64,000 bases of DNA from Henckelia pumila (taxonomy: Eukaryota > Streptophyta > Magnoliopsida > Lamiales > Gesneriaceae): positions 140,127,402-140,191,401 of the forward strand of contig NC_133122.1 of NCBI RefSeq assembly GCF_033568475.1. The letters are read 5' to 3'. The translations under genes were made by a program, and so were the position numbers. Under the pieces are notes generated by a model. The model was given only the letters and a program-made list of their open reading frames with translations. It was not told the origin of the DNA and ran no database searches. Shown in pieces: positions 1-10,591 of the stretch. The first letter of the stretch is position 1. The number at the start of each line of letters is the position of its first letter.

Positions 1-449
1 AAAATCGAAACCTCCTCTATCGAATTGGAATCAATTAACAAGAAAGTAAATAACTAGCCAGGAAATTCACAAGACAAATATAAATTCGACAAACAATAAA
101 TTCAAAACAAGTCTGAAAATCTCAAATAAACAAATCAAGTTTTCTACATCAATTGTCTGGCTCAATCACGTGGCCTTGATCGAAAGAGAAAATTACTCAA
201 TAAATAAATTCATGATCAAACAAGGTTTTTAATCATGAAAAGTAAAAATAAAATCAAAGAAAAGAATAAGAAAATCTCCCAAGAAGTAGCAGCAGCCGCC
301 TCTGCGTTGTGTTCTCTCTGCTGCGATCCGGAACCCTTTCTCACGTCTAATCTCCTCTATTTATATGTCTTAAAAATCGCATAGAATAAAGCCCGAAAAA
401 TAAGACTTTTTAAATTTTGAAATTTCTGATTTTTTTTTGCTCCCGACAT

Positions 450-710
450 CTCGCTCGAGCGAGAACAACCTCTCGCTCGAGCGAGAGACTCTCTGTTCCG
501 TAAAAGTTCCCATCTTTCTTTGCAGATAGCGCTTCCACCTAGCGCTAATCTCTTCTCCTCCATGCACGTTTGCGCTTCATTCCTCCTTGTTTGCACTACA
601 TCTAGTGCAAACAATTTCGTTTGCACAAACTCTAGCGCTAACGCGCTTAAGTCCCTCCCGTTTGCACATGTTGTGCAAACAATTTTGTTTGCACAAGATG
701 TTGTGCAAAC
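450..710. repeat. Cluster of short palindromes inside the LTR
   Basis: Two perfect palindromes built on TCGCTCGAGCGA lie at 450-463 and 471-486. Three hairpin-forming repeats with arms GTTTGCACA and TGTGCAAAC (9-10 bp perfect arms, 3-4 base loops) lie at 589-612, 660-680 and 687-710, with alternating extra copies of GTTTGCAC between them. AGCGCT cores occur near 529-546 and 633-642. On the coding (-) strand the cluster lies just upstream of the TATA-like sequence at 355-370, so a promoter role is possible but only inferred. Confidence 0.8.
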
Positions 711-718
711 GCGCTTCA

Positions 719-785
719 ATCTTCTTTTTTTTTTTCTTTTTCTTTTCTTTTCTTCTCTTTTCTCTTTTCCTCTCTTCTCTTCAAA
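719..785. repeat. Polypyrimidine tract
   Basis: About 65 bases made almost only of T and C (runs of T broken by CTTTT and TCTCT units). It is absent from the sister LTRs at 23001 and 27593, so it is a local expansion. Confidence 0.8.
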
Positions 786-939
786 ACTCTTTTAAATTTC
801 ATTTTTCCTACAAATAGAACCCGGAGAATGAAATTCACACAAATGCAATAAAACACAAAATAACACACAAAATATTATGAATGCATACAAAATAAACATA
901 AAAATATTACGAACTAATGCATACAAAATGCACTTATTA

Positions 940-1085
940 AGCACCCCGAGTTATTTTGAGATTTTGTACTTTCTTGTATCAAGTTTGTACTTGTTCAGTT
1001 GTAATAAAGATCATTTGGTTGACTATTCATGTTTTCCTCCAAGACTTAAATTTCGAGGATGAAATTTCTTAAGTGGGGGAGAATG
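940..1085 (+). mobile_element. 3' end of a Ty3/gypsy internal region with polypurine tract (Gypsy-1a)
   Basis: The motif 'tttcgaggatgaaattt' followed by the purine run AAGTGGGGGAGAA (about 1071-1083) directly precedes an LTR beginning TGTAGTGACCC at 1086. This arrangement is typical of the pol/3' LTR junction of plant chromoviral (Tekay-like) Ty3/gypsy elements. The rest of the element would lie left of the window, beyond the Athila-like LTR that ends at 939. No coding sequence remains here. Confidence 0.7.
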
Positions 1086-1800
1086 TAGTGACCCGTATCC
1101 ATAATTAACTATTAATGAGTATATTAATCATGTGATCATGTTTTGATTTATTAATACATGATTAAGGAAGTTTCGGTTGGATTAACGGACTTCATAAATG
1201 GATTCGGAATGATCGGAAATGGCCCGAAGGGTGACCAGAAATGGAAGCAGCGTCCATGAACGGAAGCAACGTTCTGACAGCTATTGTCATCCGTGACGTC
1301 AACAATATTACGTCATTGCTTACGCACTTGATGGGACATCGGAATCAATGATGGGGATCGGAAGCAACGTTTGTTAGACAGAACGGACGCAACGAACCCG
1401 AACGTACGCAACGTTCCGTGTCTATAAATAGAGGGTCCGAGAGCTCATTTCTCGCACCTCTCTCCTCTCTTTTATCTCGATTTCTAGGCCTTCTAACTCA
1501 GATCTATGGAGATCTAGGCGTTCTATAGGAATTCCGAAAGTGGCGCAGCGATCTAGACGTCATAGCGGAGCTGTGGCCTAGTTTTGAGGCTATCGACATC
1601 AAAGGGCTAACGACGGACGCAGGTATAGCTTTGACTTCCTAAAAATATTTAGGAGTATACAATAGCTTAGTTAAGGCTTTTAGAGCTTAATTTTTATGCA
1701 TGGTAATTGAATTGTAGTAGCAGTAGACTGGACTAGTAGGCTTGGAGTCTAGACCAGAGGAGCTAGGTTTTGACCAGCAGTGTTAGAGGTACGTAAGTAC
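1086..1800 (+). repeat. Gypsy-1a 3' LTR, first half
   Basis: The LTR starts TGTAGTGACCC immediately after the polypurine tract. It carries repeated 'cggaagcaacgtt' motifs (about 1230-1415), a TGACGTCA palindrome near 1292 and a TATA box at 1421-1430. At 1800 it is cut by Copia-1 and resumes at 12448. The two halves together make an LTR of about 1.43 kb ending in GGGTCACTACA at 13160. Confidence 0.8.
1421..1430 (+). promoter_or_regulatory. TATA box of the Gypsy-1a LTR
   Basis: TCTATAAATA lies about 335 bases into the LTR. It is preceded by repeated GGAAGCAACG/CGTTCCG motifs and followed by pyrimidine-rich sequence suitable for transcription start. This is the expected U3/R junction for this LTR; function is inferred from position. 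Confidence 0.6.
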
Positions 1801-3685
1801 TGAAAGAGTGGGTGCCCGGTTAGCCAACTTGTGGCTAAGGGCTTTTATGACTCTATGAAAAACAATCTTTTGTTTAATAATTTACACTTTTATAATGGCA
1901 TTGACTTTATCTTTCTTCATATTGTTATATTATGATATACTATTGTTGTTTTGATAAGGACCTTGAATATACTATAGTGTATGTAAGATGTGGTAGCACA
2001 TGGGGATGGCTATCATGAAACACATCTTATAGTCACTGTATATTCTAAACTATTCCTAGTCAATTGAGCCGTCCGCAAATAAGGATAAGGATCGCTTGAG
2101 ATTGAGACTAGCATTTGCGATGTCGAGTACCACGTTTTATTGGTATGGAACATAGAGATGTTCAAAGCATGCAAATGGATATTCATATGATGAATGATCG
2201 AACTACCCTATTCGGACTTTCCAAGTGGTTATCACTTATCGAGTGGATAAAGTCCGCGGTTTTGGTTGTACACCATTAGTCCTTATTACTTGAAACATCA
2301 TTGAGACTCTATATGCTAGTACTGTACTTTGACTCATTTACCGACTCTATTGGGGTCATCAAGTGTCGGGATTGGGTACAGTTACGACATATATAGGAGT
2401 CGATGCTTTGTTGTCAAGGATTCACCACATACTTGCGAGTGTGGATATCCTATGCGATCTGAGGAGATATTAGTGCGACGAATCTCTGGCCAGAGTACAT
2501 GATGTGTTTTAGGTTAATGGGTTTTCCTAGTAACACATGCGATGTCACTATTTTATCTCCAAGATGTTATGCATAGTTATCGAATCTCGAACGACTCTCG
2601 ATGCACCAATGGTTGTTGATTCGATCGGGATATCTGGATGAAGGGACCGTACTGTACGCTAACCAAAATCTACTGGTTCTTGCAGGCACTATCAGTAATA
2701 CCTAGGGAATCATGGGGCGATGTTGCTAGGCGCTCTTACCATGATTCGATGGGTAAGTCGGAAATTGTTGTTCCGAGTCACAAGGAGTTATGAGCCCACG
2801 GCTAGCTGTATTCCTGAACCATTGAGGGTTACACAAGTAATGGATTACTAAAACCCCGTAGAGATAGTTAAATTTAAAGAGTTAAATTTAATGAAAGAGA
2901 AGTTGAACTTCTTAACTAAAGGGAGTGGGATTTCCTAAAATGACATAGGGATGGACATTTTTGGAAATCACTGAATTCGGATTCAGAAAAATTATCTTGA
3001 CTCTAAAAGATGCAGAAATGGTTTCTGTGCACATTGGTGAAATCATTTTATCAATCGGAGTCACGATGAATTTTATATTAATTTCTATAACAACAGGCTT
3101 GGCTTGTTGGGCTTAAGTTATAGATTGTGGGCTTTAAGGAGTTAGAGTCCTGATACAATTATAACTAGAAATTATCTATAAATATATGTGCAGTGTTCGA
3201 AAATTACATGCAATTCATTCATCAAATTTTCGAAAACACACATATTATTTTCTAAGGGTTTTTCGAAAATCCTTGTCCCTTTTCGGAGAAAATTCAGTCT
3301 TGTGATTTTTGTGAAAAATTACAATTCTGAATTAACAGATCATATCTGTTTATTCTCTACGCAAACTTCTGATTGATTTCTAGTGAATTCAATTAGAGGG
3401 TTTCTGTTTTTCATTCGTGGACCTAATTCTGGAGAAAGATCGTGACGCCATCAGTTCCCGGGATTTACAAGAAGAGCAGATTAAATTCTGTTGGAGTCCA
3501 AAATCTAGCCTTTGCTTGACAAGGTAAAATATTTAATTGTGATTATTTATTTTACTTGAACAAATTTAATCGTAAAAGGTTTTGATACTCAGATATGGAA
3601 TCGTTCCATATTAGAAAAATAAAATTTTTAAACTTCTGCGGCACCGGGTATCAATTCTAATTGATCTGAACACAGTTTTCCAACA
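1801..3685 (+). repeat. Copia-1 5' LTR
   Basis: This 1885-bp LTR runs from TGAAAGAGTG to TTTTCCAACA. It pairs with 10592-12442 (1851 bp). The two differ by scattered substitutions and by a loss of about 40 bases in the 3' copy (near 11759), so the insertion is not recent. A TATA-like CTATAAATATA lies at 3175-3186. The short ORFs inside are repeated in every LTR copy and are not judged to be genes. Confidence 0.92.
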
Positions 3686-3686
3686 G

Positions 3687-3700
3687 TGGTATCAGAGCCA
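3687..3700 (+). other. Primer-binding site, tRNA-iMet type
   Basis: TGGTATCAGAGCCA begins two bases after the 5' LTR ends. TGGTATCAGAGC is complementary to the 3' end of plant initiator methionine tRNA, the usual primer of copia elements. Confidence 0.93.
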
Positions 3701-5323
3701 GGTTGCTCAGATCAAACGATTAAATTAATCAATTGTACAAAGTTTTTCAGCCTCGGTTTTTGAAACAAAACAAATTTTTTAAAATCAAAATTTTGACGGG
3801 CAAAATACGGGCAGCGATCGTCGCTGCCCAATGGGCAGCGACGGGCTGCCCAGCCCGAGCCCCGGTCGGGGCACGGGCTGCCCGGGATTGTCCTGGGCAG
3901 CCCGGAAAATTAAAATTTTATTTTTAAAAAAAATTTGAATTTTTGAAATTCTAGTGTTTGATCCGATCGAAAATTGTTTTTGATTAGATCACGAGGCATC
4001 GGATCGAATTGTTCGAGTCCGAAATTTTTAAAATTGATTTTTTGGATAAATTTGAATTTTTGGAAAATTTATAAATTTTATCCGTTAAATTAGATTTTAT
4101 AAAATTAATTATTTTGGTACAATTGATGATAAGATATGATCTTATGGATGGATAAGATAAAATATGATTTTATCTTTTAAATTATGATGTCTTTGCATGT
4201 TTATCCAATTATTTAATTATTGAATTAATTAATGGATAAAGGATGATCGATTGTCATGACCAATGTTTTAGGTGTATGTTAGGTGATTTACATTTGTCTT
4301 ATTGTTGTTGTTGTTTATTAATGGGCTTGGTTTATAGCCTAATATGATTGTCATATGTAATAAAAGTGGGCCTGGTTTATGGCCCGTTCCCACCCCTAAA
4401 ATGTATCCCATATTTGTCATCGAAATTTATTGTAAATTTATTAGACTTAGTGGGAGACAAAGATTTGAAGAAATGGTGGGCCCAGCAGACAATGAAGACC
4501 GAAGAAATGTAAATTGGAAGCACAATGTAATAGGATTGCATTGCATACTTACATATCACCTATGATTGGACTTAGACTCGTGATTGGCAACCACGGGTCG
4601 ATTAGTTAATGGGATCGATCATCCTTAAATAATATATGATATTATTGATGTATGCATGTTTAGACAAAATTGTATGAATCCCGCAAGCATACATAAATTG
4701 CATGATGAGACAAATTTTCAAAATAAAATCCCTCATTTTAAATATGATTTAAAATTGATATCAAGATAAACAAAAAGGAATTTTAAATATTGTTTAAATA
4801 TTCCTACCTTCCATCAACGATCAATGTATGTGATGCTACCCGCGGATACGGTCCGGCTCATATTATTGGGGGGGCCCGTTCGTCGAAAAGCTGTACATTG
4901 GATCGACACATGTTGTAAGTTGGGTGGAACTCCCATGGGATTGGCTCATATTATTGGGGATCCACATGGCGACCATCCATCACAACTTAATATTGATGGG
5001 TCATCTTGACATGTCACAATAAACGGAGTCATATTATTGGTCCCTTATTGGACATGAGGTAAAAACGTGGAGGTTGCTTTGGAAGCAATTGGGCTCTACG
5101 TTTTGAAAATTATGATTGGCTGATATTATTCGGGACTATAGTTTGTCAATTGGACTCCATGTTCCCACTAAAGAAAATGTTTCTCGTTTTCACTAGAGGG
5201 TGGTGAAATCGTCAAAATAGTGGGAGTGTGATTCATAAAATAAAATTTGCCATATTTTATGTCTTAGTAAATTATTAAACAAATCATCGATTATTTTCTG
5301 TTTCATCTCAGTATTTCATTACA
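3701..5323 (+). other. Copia-1 untranslated leader with GC-rich hairpins and periodic motif
   Basis: This is a long non-coding leader between primer site and gag. At about 3808-3905 it holds roughly four GC-rich inverted repeats of the type GGGCAGCGA...TCGCTGCCC in otherwise AT-rich DNA. From about 4858 to 5135 the motif CATATTATTGGG recurs four times at intervals of 84-92 bases. Both features are conserved in Copia-2 (51450-51800 and 52850-53130), where the hairpin array is much longer. Confidence 0.75.
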
Positions 5324-6682
5324 ATGAATTCGTAATCCACATGTTTCAATTCTCGAACAAAACAAATTTTCTGGCGCAATTTATACAGGATGGTTCCATA
5401 AGTTAAGATTGTCCTGAGTTCGGAAAAGATTTTCTAAGTGTTAGAAAAGGCTTCTCCGAAAATAGCCTCGGCTGATGTAACTGCCTAAAGGTTGGCCGAA
5501 CTAGAGAAATGGTTGGACCATGATCTCAAGGCCAAATGTTACATGCAAAATTCGACAAGTCTAAACAAGTTTGCCATTACTGCAAGAAACCCGGTCATTG
5601 GAAACGTAACTGCAAGGAATACCTCGAGCAGTTGAGAACTGCAAAGGATATGTTTTACATTGAAATAAATGTTTTACTTAATACTACTTCTTGGGTATTG
5701 GATACCAGATATAGATCTCACATTTACAATGAGTTGCAAATGATGACAAGAAGTAATAAGCTAAGGATGGGTGAGACCCAGCTAAGGCTCGGGAATGGTT
5801 CTAGAGTCGAAGCCAAAGCTATAGGAGACATTTATTTAGTTTTGCAGAACAATTTTAAGTTATTTTTGAGAGATGTTTTATATGTTCCGGATTTGGTCAA
5901 AAACATTATATCTATTTCTATGCTTGATAGAGATGGTTTTTCTTGCAATTTTGTGAATGGGATTTGCAATATTTACAAGAATGAATGTTTGATTGGAAAT
6001 GGACAACTTGAAAACGATCTATATAGCTTAAAATTAAAAGACTTTCCAATTAATTATGTTGATAAACCGGTAACAACAATTAAAAAGAAGGATGATAGTC
6101 AAAACCCGGCAAACCTTTGGCATGCTAGGCTAGGTCATATTTCCTCAAGGAGGATGAACAAGCTAGTGGGAGAGGGCATGTTTGATATGTCTGATATTAA
6201 CTCTCTACCTACTTGTGAGTTCTGCCTAAAGGGAAAAATGACTAAATCTCCTTTCAAAGGGAAACCTGAGCATAGTCAAAATCTGTTGGATTTGATCCAT
6301 ACAGATGTTTGCGGTCCATTTAGGATTGGTACTAAATGTGGCAACACCTACTTCATTACCTTTACTGATGATCATTCTAGGTATGGGTATTTATATTTAA
6401 TGAAATATAAGTCTGAAGCACTTGAAAGGTTCAAAGAATTCAAGGCTGAAGTAGAAAATAAACTAGGTAAAAGTATTAAGGCACTTCGATCAGATCGAGG
6501 TGTAGAATACTTAAGTACCGAATTTTTGGACTATCTAAAAGAGAATGGGATTCTCTCTCAGTGGACTCCTCCTATGACACCTCAGCTTAATGGTGTTTCG
6601 GAGCATCGCAATCAAACTTTGTTGGACATGGTTCGATCCATGATGAGCTTCACTGAGCTCCCACCTTCGTTTTGGGGCTACG
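5324..6682 (+). pseudogene. gag-pol: Copia-1 gag (deleted), protease and integrase, first part of pol
   Basis: An ATG at 5324 matches the Copia-2 gag start but meets TAA at codon 4. About 500 bases of gag are missing at a junction near 5546, which joins the capsid N-terminus directly to the zinc knuckle CHYCKKPGHWKRNC. From 5536 the frame is open to the insertion. The protease active site reads DTR instead of DTG (SWVLDTRYRSH), so it should be dead. Integrase keeps its HHCC zinc finger (HARLGH ... CEFCLKG) and the catalytic region, but DRGGEY has become DRGVEY. The frame stops only because a solo LTR enters at 6683. Without it the frame continues exactly into 8524. Confidence 0.9.
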
Positions 6683-8518
6683 TGTAAGAGTGGGTGCCCA
6701 GTGAGCCAACCGTGTGGCTATGGGCTTTGATGACTCTTTGTATAAACAATCTTTTGTTTAATATTATTTACACTTTTATTAATGGCAATGACTTTATATT
6801 ACTTCATATTGTTATATTGTGATATACTATTGTTGTTTTGATAAAGACCTTGAATATACCATAGTGTATGTAAGATGTGGTAGAACATGGGGATGTCTAT
6901 CATGAAATACATCTTATAGTCACTGTATATTCTAAAACCGTTCCTAGTCGATTGAGCCGTCCGATAATAAGGATAAGGATCGCTCGAGTTTGAGACTAGC
7001 ATTTGCGATGCGGAGTACCACGTTTCATTGGTAGGGAACATGGAGATGTTCGAAGCATGCAAATAGATATTCATAGGATGAATAATCGAACTATCCTATC
7101 CGGACTTTCCAAGTGGTTATCACTTATCGAGTGGATGAAGTCCGCGGTTTTGGTTGTACACCATTAGTCCTTACGACTTGAAACATCATGGAGACTCTAT
7201 ATGCTAGTACTGTGCTTTGACTCGTTTACCGACTCTGAGGGGGTCATCAGGTGTCGAGATTGGGTACAGTTACAACACATATAGGAGTCGATGCATTGTT
7301 GTCAAGGATTCACCACATACTTGCGAGTGTGGATATCCTATGCGATCTGAGGAGATATTAGTGTGACAAATCTCTGGCCAGAGTACTTGATGTGATTTAA
7401 GAAATGGTTTCTTAGTAGCACATGCGATGTCACTAATTTGATCTTCAAGATGTATTGCATAGTTATCGAATCTTGAGCGACTCTCGATATACCAATGGTT
7501 GTTGATTCGATCGGGATATTTGGATGAAGGGACCGTACTGTACGCTAACCAAAATCTACTGGTTCTTGTAGGCACTATCAGTGATACCTAGGGAATCATG
7601 GGGCGATGTTGCTAGGCGCTTTACCATGATTCGTTGGGCAAGTCGGAAAGTGTTGCTGTATCCCTGAACCATTGAGGGTCACGCAGTGTAATGGAGTTTT
7701 AATCCCCATTGAGATAGTTAAATTTAAAGAGTTAAATTTAATGAACAAAGAAGTTGGACTTCTTAAATAAGAGTAAGGGAGTAGGATTTCCTAAAATGAC
7801 ATAGGGATGGACATTTTTGGAAACCACTGAATTCGGATTCAGGAAAATTTATTTTGACTTTAAAATGTGCAGAAATGGTTTCTGTGCACATTGGTGAAAT
7901 TGGTTCATCAATCAGAGTCACGATGAATTTTATATTAATTTCTGAACGTGCGGGCTTTGCTTGTCGGGCCCTAACTTATGATTAATGGGCCCTAAGGTGT
8001 TAGTGGCCTGAATTATAAATAAGTTCTTGCAGTACAGAAATTAGACACAACAGGTCATTATTGAGAGACAGGATTTTCGAAAATAAACCCTAGCCTCCTC
8101 TCAAGTTTTCGGCCGCCCCCCTTCACTCTGTCAGAGAAAATTCCGGTCTGTGATTTTTGAATTGCAGTCAGGAATAACGAATCAGATTCGTTTAATCTCT
8201 TCGCAGAAAAACTTTTGATAGATTTTCTAGTGCAATCTATCAGAGGGATTTAAACCCCATTCGTGGACCTGATTGAAGGAGTTCATCAGTTCCTGGGAGA
8301 TACAAGAAGCGCAGAGAAATCTGTGTGGTGTCCATTAATCTCGATTCGAGATTGAAGGTAAAATTTAATTAATTGTTATTTGAATTTTACACACACAATA
8401 ATTTAATCGTTGAATGGTTGATACCCACACCATGGAATTGTTCCATGATAAAATTTTTTTTAAACTTCCGCTGCACCGGGTATCAATCGTGATTGATCTG
8501 ACCGCCAGTTTTCCAACA
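6683..8518 (+). mobile_element. Solo LTR of the Copia-2 family inside Copia-1 pol
   Basis: An 1836-bp LTR starting TGTAAGAGTGG and ending TTTTCCAACA is flanked by the 5-bp TSD CTACG (6678-6682 and 8519-8523). It has no internal region, so it arose by recombination between the two LTRs of a full insertion. It is much closer to the Copia-2 LTRs (start TGTAAGAGTGGGTGCCCAGTG) than to its host's LTRs (TGAAAGAGTGGGTGCCCGGTT). It lacks a short segment ('ttccgagtcacaagg' region) near 7650 that Copia-2 has. Confidence 0.95.
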
Positions 8519-8523
8519 CTACG

Positions 8524-10577
8524 CGCTTGAAACGGCGGTATTGTTGTTAAACAACGTCCACACTAAAGCAGTAAATAAAACACCATACGAGTTATGGCAT
8601 GGCAAAGCTCCTAAGTATTCGTACTTGAGGATTTGGGGATGTCCTGCTTACGTGAAGCAGACAGTGGGAGATAAATTGGATAGTCGATCCACTATATGTT
8701 ATTTTGTAGGGTATCCGAAGAATTCAATCGGATATTATTTCTATCATCCTGCTGAAACAAAAGTGTTTGTTTCAAGGAATGCCACCTTCTTGCAGAAGGA
8801 GTTCTTATTGGATAAGAAAGGCAAGATGATGGAACTCGAAGAAATTCGAGAAGAACCCGAGATACAAAATAGCGATCCTACACCTCAAGAATCATCACAA
8901 GACACGCCTATTACTAGGAGATCCGAGAGGACTTCTAGAACTCCTATTAGATATGGTCTTCTTCTTGAAGGGGATCAAAGTGAACCCGTCATTGGATGTG
9001 ATCCAAGAAACTTCAAGGAAGCAATTTCTGATGCGGATTCGAATTTATGGCTTGAAGCTATGCAATCGGAAATAGACTCGATGCATTCTAACCAAGTTTG
9101 GTCTTTAGTAGATCCTCCCGATGGAATTGTTCCAATTGGGTGCAAATGGATCTACAAGAGAAAGCTTGGGCCTGATGGAAAGGTATTGACCTACAAGGCA
9201 CGATTGGTGGCAAAAGGTTATACTCAAAGACAAGGAGTTGACTATGATGAAACTTTTTCACCAGTCGCAATGTTCAAGTCCATAAGAATCCTTATTGCCA
9301 TAGCAGCATGGTATGACTATGAGATATGGCAAATGGATGTAAAGACTGCATTTCTTAATGGAAACATTAAGGAAGAGATCTATATGATGCAGCCTGAGGG
9401 ATACACATCCATGGGAAGCGAGCATAAGGTATGCAAGCTTCAGAGATCAATCTATGGTCTCAAACAAGCATCAAGAAGTTGGAACCAGAAATTTGATGAA
9501 ACGATAAATGATTTTGGTTTTATCAAGAACCCGGAGGAACCATGCGTGTACAAGAAAGTAGTTAAGAATGCGGTAACATTCTTAGTACTTTATGTTGATG
9601 ACATCCTACTCATGGGGAATGATGTAGGGATGTTGCAGTCAACAAAGATATGGTTATCAGGTAGATTCTCGATGAAGGATTTAGGTGAGGCATCCTATAT
9701 TCTAGGAATTCAGATCTATAGAGATAGATCTAAAAGAATGATAGGACTCACTCAATCAACCTACATCGACACCATATTGAAAAGGTTTTCTATGGATGAG
9801 TCCAAGAGAGGACATCTACCTATGTGTTATGGAGTTTCTCTATCCAAGTCTATGTGTCCCAAGACTGACGAAGAGATAGAGAAGATGACACACGTGCCAT
9901 ATGCGTCAGCCATAGGTAGTATCATGTATGGGATGATATCTACCAGACCGGATGTGGCCTATGCTCTGAGCGTCACGAGCAGATACCAAGCCAATCCCGG
10001 TCAAATGCATTGGAAAGCCGTGAAGGATATTCTTAAGTACTTGCGAAGGACTAAGAATTTGTTCATGGTTTATGGAGGGAGAGAATTGAAGTTGGAAGGC
10101 TATACCGACTCTAGCTTCCAATGTGACGTGGATGACTCGAAATCAACCTCTGGATTTGTATTCGTGCTCAATGGCGGTGCTGTCTCTTGGAAGAGTTCCA
10201 AGCAGGACACCACAGCGGATTCCACCACTGAGGCAGAATACATTGCAGCATCAGCTACTGCTAAAGAGGCGGTTTGGATAAGGAAATTCATCCAAGAGTT
10301 GGGTGTAATTCCTGAAGCTGTTGGTCCAGTCCCGGTGTACTGTGACAACACGGGTGCCATTGCTCAGGCAAAGGAACCAAGGTCTCATCAGAAGTCCAAA
10401 CACGCACTGAGGAAATACCACATCATCCGGGAGATCGTGGAAAGAGGAGACATCAGTGTCAATAGAGTGGCCTCTACAGACAATATCGCTGATCTGCTTA
10501 CTAAGCCCTTGCCAGGACCATTGTTTGACAAACATCGCGAAGCAATGGAATTACGTAGTATGACTAGTTGGCTTTAG
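8524..10577 (+). pseudogene. pol: Copia-1 pol, second part: integrase C-terminus, reverse transcriptase, RNase H
   Basis: The frame is open from the insertion site to TAG at 10575-10577. It begins with the end of the integrase core (ALETAVLLLNN) and the GKAPKYSYLRIWGCPAYVK segment. RT follows, with KARLVAKGYTQRQGVDY, MDVKTAFLNG and the catalytic YVDDILLMGND (about 9593-9625). RNase H follows, with YTDSSFQ, STTEAEYIA and the C-terminal LTKPLPGP. All copia RT and RNase H signature residues I looked for are present, so this half could still give an enzyme. It has no start of its own because the upstream half is cut off by the solo LTR. Confidence 0.92.
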
Positions 10578-10591
10578 GGCAAGTGGGATAT
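10578..10591 (+). other. Copia-1 polypurine tract
   Basis: GGCAAGTGGGATAT lies between the RNase H stop codon and the 3' LTR start at 10592, the place where plus-strand DNA synthesis is primed. The Copia-2 equivalent is AAGTGGGAGAT at 57236-57246. Confidence 0.7.

Larger units (their letters stand above)
1..939 (-). repeat. Right-hand part of an LTR of the Athila-like family
   Basis: This stretch matches the right two thirds of the LTRs at 23001-24411 and 27593-29003. It shares their order of landmarks: the Asn-rich start, a TATA-like TTTATATGTCTT near 355-370, then the CA-repeat-like tail of 'gcatacaaaat' units. It ends at TTA (937-939) where the intact copies end in TCA. The sequence after it is not the internal sequence seen after 24411, so this is the outer edge of an insertion (a solo LTR or the far LTR of an element lying left of the window). 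Orientation is inferred from the gag-bearing copy, which is coded on the - strand. It differs from the other copies by an expanded palindrome cluster (450-710) and a CT-rich tract (719-785). Confidence 0.75.

Noticed and set aside
6799..7575. Antisense ORFs of 91 and 101 codons that recur in every copia LTR (also 49634-49849, 50063-50350, 57419-57634, 57898-58134).
   Set aside because: They recur because the LTR recurs. Their lengths change with small indels between copies, they show no protein family motif, and they are antisense to the element's transcript.
10100..10535. Open frames on the strand opposite to copia RNase H (also 9906-10121, 56755-57190).
   Set aside because: Shadow frames of a conserved coding region, with no independent start context or family motif.
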